A DNA stretch of 37,904 bases from Apostichopus californicus. Lineage: Eukaryota > Echinodermata > Holothuroidea > Aspidochirotida > Stichopodidae. The notes below the pieces were generated by a model. That model had not been told where the DNA came from, ran no database searches, and saw only the letters and a list, made by a program, of their open reading frames with translations. Of this stretch, positions 31,691-37,904 are shown in pieces (position 1 is the first letter of the stretch; every line of letters begins with the position of its first letter). The position numbers were made by a program, and so were the translations under genes. The stretch is taken from positions 1 through 37,904 of the forward strand of contig JAIPMN010030661.1 of NCBI GenBank assembly GCA_020650975.1, in the 5' to 3' direction.

Positions 31691-34600
31691 AATATGATTA
31701 GTCCTAGCTGGAACCTCGTAGAATTCAGTGACGCGGTAAGCTACACACTATTATTAAATTTGGCATGCATTTGAATGATGAAGGAAGTGTGAAACTGCTT
31801 CTTATACATGGTAACGTTATGTAGGCGTCACGTGAACTAAGAAGACGGTTGTGGAGAGAGCGAGACTGATATTGAAAGTATACAGTCTCGACAGAACCAG
31901 AGACATTTTCTATGCATAAAGGTTGACGATTCAAGGACACATAAGGATACATTTTTAGTCAAATATGAATAATAAACATATGTATCACTCAGAGAAACGC
32001 AGAAGACCGAAACAAGAACGTCTACAACGTCTTGAACATATTTCTACAAGTAGTTAATTTATAGTTCATTCCCTGGTCAGTTCAATGACAGACGGGTAAT
32101 TTACTATAAACTCTACTAGAGATTTTCTTCACGGTGCATTATATAATCATTTATTCTGTAAGGAGGTTAATGTCATCGTGTCTATTTTTAAATAAGATGC
32201 CGAGGGGTTGTGTCCCTATGTGATGCCCCTAAGTTTGTAATGACTGTACAACGTAATTCAAAAGTAGTCGGCTATTCGATACTACCTTTATGTTTGTTGC
32301 AAATGTATGAAATGTGTTTGATTAGTAATATTTCTTCTGATGTTATATCGGTCATTACCACATAGGTATCAGAACTGTGAAGAGAATTTTAGGTACATTA
32401 TTCAATACATTGGTGAATCGGTGAAATTGGTGAAATTGGTGACTCATATTTTTACAGGAAATTGTAAGTAAACGATTGACACTTAGAGAGTAGTAATTGT
32501 CTGTAGAAATGTGGTAAAAACAAGAGAATTCTTTTTGACTGAACACGGTGATTAATCAGTTCCATTTGATGAGTATTTTGTATTATAGATTGCTTCGTCG
32601 TCTGACCTGAAATGTCATTATAGGTATCTACAGGTTAGTTTAGTTGTATTGAGTGATTATTCATTTAGTCCATCAATAATTATTTCTCCATATGTCTATT
32701 ATCATGCCTTCTTTGATAATACGAGAGTTGCAGGCGGGGCTAGGGTAGAGGGGCGAGGGGGTTGGGGTTAGTCATTAAGAAAAGGTGTAGGTTCAATATT
32801 TTGAGTCAAAGTATGAAACAATTAGAAGTTCACACATGGCGTTGTAATACATCCAAATTATTCATTTAGGGAATTAGTCAGGAGAAGAAATTGTTGGACA
32901 CAGAAAACAAGTTAATATATGGTTCACAACATGCAGTGTTGCAATATGATTGTGTGTTTGCCGTTTCCATAACTGTATACTATTCTGGAATATCAAACAA
33001 TTTTTACAATATCTGTATACTAGAGCGTGTAGCGACAGTTCAGTGTAAAAAGCCGTGATATAAGTATGAATACACTTTCCTTAGCAAAACGATTTCGAGC
33101 GAATCCTTCTCCTTTGTCTTGGTTTCTTTCATTAGCTCAGTACTACGTTTGTCTATGAATTCCGTTTATTGTTCAAGCATGATACGGTTCAGTAGCCAAT
33201 CATAGTAAAATATTAACAGTTTTGACTACAGCTTTCTTGTTACTGATTACACATATATGCTGTTTTCAAACGTTCAAAGGATACCGTTTCAATATACCGT
33301 TGTCACACGTATTCTGTTTGCTACCACTATTTTGAAGATCAAACATTTAAATACCAAAATCACACACACACAAAAGTAAAGTAAAGAGTTCAAGTTCATA
33401 TACTGATTAAGTTTGATGCAGTTACAAATACCATTTTTACCGAAGAGCAATTGAAGATGAAACATTTTAAGGATATTCTGATCATTTTTTGTTTAATTCC
33501 CGAGACAAGTAATCTGTGACTGGGAATGTAGTACAAATGACAACAATGCATCCAATTCCAAAGTTCATGAAATACATTGCAACAATGTTAATGGTATTTG
33601 ACAACACTAGTGCGCTTCTATAGCAGTATGACATAATTGTTGCAGTGTAGATTTAGCACACATATTCCGCTCTTCAACCTCCAAACCAATTACAATCCCG
33701 TCGTAACATTTTTCTCCAACTAGCTGGCATTTATCAATGTGTAAAAGTAAGTGGGCATGACGTTTCGATCCTAGAAGGATATTTTTCAGAGGCTAAATAA
33801 CAAGTAACAGAAACTACGAGTGACAATTTTTATTTATCACATAAAACCTGAAATACTGCGACAGCAGAGAGGGCTAAGTTATACGATGTATGACAAGGTT
33901 TGTCTAACTAACGTACCCTAAAGTTAATGATATCACTGATTGATTATGTTAAACATAATTGGTTCACTCGCGCACTATGTGGAAAGAACGTTACCCCATG
34001 CAAATACAAACAAAATTTTAACTGCAAATTCTGCATGTTGTAGTGTTGTGTAGATTGACGTTTGAACTATGGAGAATACAAAGTGTTTATTGAAATAGTG
34101 AGAAGTTCGCATTCTTATCAATTGTGTTGAGTTAATTTTGCAGCCTTAGTTCCACATATAACAGCTGTATTGTGTAACTATACAAAGTCTTTATTGTATT
34201 CGTTAGAGTATGTATCGAGTTCCTTACCACAAGTTGCTATGTTGCTTGATATCGTGTGTGAATTTATCGGGAAAGGTTGTGTTGCATTGTGTGTGAATGT
34301 AACTTGAAGCAGTTTTGTGTCTAGTATGCTGAAGAGATTAACTGAAAGCAATGAACATGTTACGTTGAAAGTGTACTTCTCATGCAGAAAATGCGGTGTC
34401 TTGATGTCTCCATGTAAATGATGTCAAGCTGTGTTGACACACATTTTCTTTGTAATATTATGCAATGTTTCATGAGGAAAAATTGATAAAATGTTTAGAT
34501 TGGGGGTTGTTTGTACAATCGATGAACCGCAAGAAAATTACAATCATGGAGATGTTTCTTTTTGTTATATAAAAAGCTATTCGAGTTAACTTACAAGGGT

Positions 34601-35580
34601 ACTGACATGGAGACTGAAACCTATCGCCATTAACATGTATCACGTGAAATGTTTGTTTTCATTTGGACAAGTTTTTTGTTGTTGTAATTTTACTTACTTT
34701 TACACGATAGTTATATTTTCCAGCATGACTCCATTACCCACTTTAAAATATATATTGGCCTTGAAACAGTAACTGTTTGGATGTATTCACTATCCCGTCT
34801 TTTAATTAGGTGTTAATTAGCGGTTTAACGTACGTTTGTTGAAGGTAATGCACGAAATGGGGCATAACTCAAGAGTTGCACAAGGCCGTATATGGAGTGC
34901 ATCCAGCAACAGGGTTTTAATCCCGTGTGTTCATTCCAACAAAACAATAATAAATAAAAACAAGTTTCGTATATCAGAACGATACAATACATTGAAAATT
35001 GTAGAAAATTAACCAGTAATTTTCTCGAAAGGGTACCTCGTCAATCTTTACTTTTATTCTAGTAAAAAATCTCTAAATTCGCAAGTAAAATAACAACAAT
35101 GACAATATTTAGGCTATACATTAACAAATCAGCAGAATGATATGACGCAAAGGCTTCTGCCCCTGCGTCCGATTGGCACAGCGAGACGACGATATGTTCA
35201 TTGCAAGGCGCGCAGTGATTGAAACAACAGTCATTATGATATTGTATTTAGCAAAATACACTTGATACTGTGCAGGCATAGCTAATATTGAGTCGTAAAA
35301 AAATGTCGACAATGTCGTCTAGACAGTTCTTAAACAAACATTTAAATTGTGTAGTACATTTTGTTAACATTTAATCAGAAGGAAATATGAGTGAACCAAG
35401 GCAAGCTTAGATAATGACGCTTTTTTGGTTCAGCGGCACAAAATATGAACTCATCATTGTGGTCGTCTTCATCATCATCAGTTCTATTGCCGTTGGTCAT
35501 TGCCCACTTCAAAATCATAGCTAAAGGTGTACGACAGATATTGACACTACAATTGAAAACATAATTTAGTTATTTAAGGG
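31691..35580. other. AT-rich region with little structure
   Basis: No gene seen. A short CA run lies near 33361-33373. About 33752-33797 reads GTGGGCATGACGTTTCGATC followed by CTAGAAGGATATTTTTCAGAGGC, a hairpin-forming motif of a kind I associate with ends of Penelope- or DIRS-like retroelements in marine invertebrates (weak). Confidence 0.4.
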
Positions 35581-35583
35581 TAA

Positions 35584-35844
35584 CCATATATCGTTATTAA
35601 TGGAGTAGTCAAGGTTTGTCAGTCCAATGACTATCCAGTCTGGCCTTTAGTCTTTCAAAGATGGTTTACTGACAACACGTCCAGGCAGAAGATTTCAAGG
35701 ATCATTAACAGGCTGATAAAAAAGGATAGCACTAGCAGTAGAAGCACAACCAAAAACATTGGAAAGGAAAGTAAAGCTGCACTCAAAGACACACAAAATA
35801 TTGTGCATGGTTCCATGACTGCTCTATGGAAGTTGCCATCATGA
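35584..35844 (+). other. Unassigned 86-codon open segment
   Basis: Open from a stop at 35581 to TGA at 35842-35844, without an early ATG. It reads NDYPVWPLVFQRWFTDNT, then RQKISRIINRLIKKD, a Ser/Thr-rich stretch and KESKAALKDTQNIVHG. The polar, helical character looks protein-like and base composition differs from the AT-rich flanks. The opposite strand is also open and reads as a long hydrophobic run, so direction is uncertain. Could be an exon or a mobile-element fragment; I recognise no family. Confidence 0.2.
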
Positions 35845-37904
35845 TAAATAACAATATGTTTATTATGGATGCCTCGTATGACCGAATACTTTGGAGCAAT
35901 ATGTTGTTATTCTATATTTAATGGAGTGGCACCTGGTAAATGGCGAGCAGGCACAGTATATGTAAAATACTAGTGTAAGTCTGAGCAACTGGAAACTCGA
36001 AAGACTCTCCCATATTGGAATGTAACTAGTAGCTCCAAGCAGCTATGCCATTTGAACTATTGTGACTCATCATCTTCACTCTCTCAATCCATCTAGCTGT
36101 TATCCATCTGTTATCCATCTTTCCACAGTACCGTTTTGAAGTAACTACTAAATGGGCGGTGTGAAAACCCCTCATAGCACTGCAACTGTATGACAGCCTT
36201 TTGGCTAAGCCATCCTTTACCAACTTTAAACCCTGCAGTCCTGTGTTTGAGGCAAGTGGGATTCCTTGACTAAAGATTGAACTATTAAGTTTATGTATAC
36301 AGCTCAAAATTGGCAAATTACAATTAGTTTCGTACTTGTGCTAACATGAAATGATAACCATCAAAGTGGTAAGTTTGTTCATTATTCATGTATCTGTGTC
36401 ATCATTTACAGTATGTATTTAGGAATACTATAAAATTATGTCTTTTTCTTTCAACTTGACACATGATGTGGTCGAGTACTTACTTATGAATAAAGTAAAG
36501 CCTTCTTTACATGAAACCCTACAGCATTTCAAACAACATGCCAGATTCAGGGTTTTGCAAATCACTCAGTTTGTTTTTACTTATGCCCAGTTTCCAATGG
36601 TAACTTATCAGTAGTATTAAGAAAGCTATGAACAATTTGTGTTAAAATTTCACAACTTGAGTGTAATTTTAATAGATTAGCTTTATTACATTTATCTATG
36701 GTTGTTTAAGTTCTCTAGACAATCATTTTATAATGGATTTTGTTGAAAGTTGTATGCCTCTGCAAGGTCACAATTACACCCACAAGCATTCCTTTGGTGA
36801 CTAAATGTTCATTCCCTCAGTTTAGTTACTCGGGTTGGTGTTGTTCAATCATCTGTTGCAACATTTCCAGACATAATATGAGAAGAAATTCAATTATTCC
36901 AACTATGGCAGTGATAAACATGTGCCAGTAGTGTGCAAAACTGGCAAATACTTCACAGAAAATACCCGACATCACACACATATTTTCAGGCATACTTTGT
37001 TGAAACTTTTTTATTTGTTCACTCTATTTATGTCAACAGACATGTTTAAGGATATAAGACGTCTCATATAGAAAGTTTCATGATTGCAGTTGTAGCAGAA
37101 AGTAGCAGAAAGACACAATAATCACATGGAGACTGATTTGTCTGGACGTTCCAACTGAAAATTATAATTTCTGCCAGTTTCACCAGATATGATTGCTAAC
37201 AAGGAAGGCATATTGCACATACCTGAAATGACAATGGGTTTGGAGGAGGCATATTTCTTGCAGGCTTAAGTGTATTTAGTTGTTTAAAGCTGCAGTATGG
37301 TATATTGCAGTTGAATCAATACTCAAATTGTGATAAGTTAAAAACTGTTCATGGATACAGTTAGTATTTTACCTTTTCAGACATTCTTAGATGTTTACTC
37401 ATTTAGGTACTGTAAAACTTAATAGGATCAAGCAAATAATCCCAATTACTTTACAAAGCAACTCAATGTTATTATTCATCACAAATCAAGTCTATTGAGA
37501 AAGCATTGTATGCAAACAGAATAACATTTGGAATGGTTGTTCAATACAAAAAGCGGGGTGGTGGTAGAAAAGGTTTGTATGTATATTTGCCCATGTTACC
37601 ATCATAATTATAATATTTTTTATCACCTCATCATACAGTTAATCATAAGAATTTTATACTAGTGACTAATAATTAGTAAACATTGTTAAAATAAATAACA
37701 AATCTTAACATTAAAACGCTATAGAAATATGCCATTTGCAAATCACATGTGCCATATGTTATGTGCATTTATTGACAGATCTATTTAGTTTAGGTTTTTT
37801 CACTGTGAAAAGGTATTTGTTGTAGCCTGAAATAGTTATCCTTAAGCAGGGTAAATATTATGCTATTTTGTGAACATTGCAGTAAATAAACTCACCATTG
37901 TATG
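35845..37904. other. Right-hand end: no recognised gene
   Basis: A 96-codon minus-strand frame (36026-36316) contains IPLASNTGLQGLKLVKDGL, which looks faintly protein-like but matches nothing I know and includes a local tandem repeat (GTTATCCATCT twice near 36099-36120). The rest is AT-rich with short frames only. Confidence 0.35.

Noticed and set aside
36026-36316. 96-codon minus-strand frame as a gene
   Set aside because: Contains a local 11-bp tandem repeat and no recognisable motif. Left unassigned.

Overview
The window looks like nuclear DNA of a deuterostome animal, most probably an echinoderm. I infer this from a multi-exon gene with good GT/AG splice sites, long AT-rich introns full of decayed mobile elements, a tRNA-derived SINE, and an NLR-type NACHT sequence of the kind expanded in echinoderms. 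There are no bacterial operons, ribosome binding sites or CRISPR arrays. No species can be named from sequence alone.

The main gene is on the minus strand. It starts at 17920 and runs off the left edge at base 1. I assembled eight coding exons by hand: signal peptide (17860-17920), Ig1 (15330-15650), Ig2+Ig3 in one exon (3363-4025), Ig4 (1969-2307), transmembrane segment (1759-1869), two tiny cytoplasmic linker exons (1087-1136 and 778-805), and the start of a NACHT NTPase with an intact Walker A motif (1-354). All seven junctions have AG acceptors and GT donors, and the phases agree, giving one open frame of 642 codons plus 1 nt. The predicted product is a type I cell-surface receptor with four Ig-like domains outside and an NLR-like NACHT NTPase inside. 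Ordinary NLRs are cytosolic, so this architecture is the most interesting thing in the window.

Its introns are largely made of repeats. The 11.3-kb intron between Ig1 and Ig2/3 holds copies of a dispersed repeat (4225-4550, 4857-5345, and inverted at 12752-13242), a 670-bp element with 10-bp terminal inverted repeats (5448-6117), a relic of a P2X7-type C-terminal domain (7787-8095), a CpG-rich segment with a strong minus-strand donor (11772-12080), a foldback MITE (12310-12465) and a G-quadruplex motif. The Ig1 exon sits between two stretches of one roughly 140-bp repeat rich in TGACCT direct repeats. The intron between Ig3 and Ig4 contains a 0.8-kb duplication that includes a decayed fragment of an Ig exon.

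Upstream of the gene (17.9-37.9 kb) I found no intact gene. There is a diverged large duplication in the order A (18930-20345), B (20940-21830), A' (24640-25645), B' (27660-28575). A MULE-type transposase relic (23366-24060) lies between the copies, a tRNA-Ser-derived SINE lies at 31399-31690, and long AT-rich stretches show only weak, unassigned open frames.
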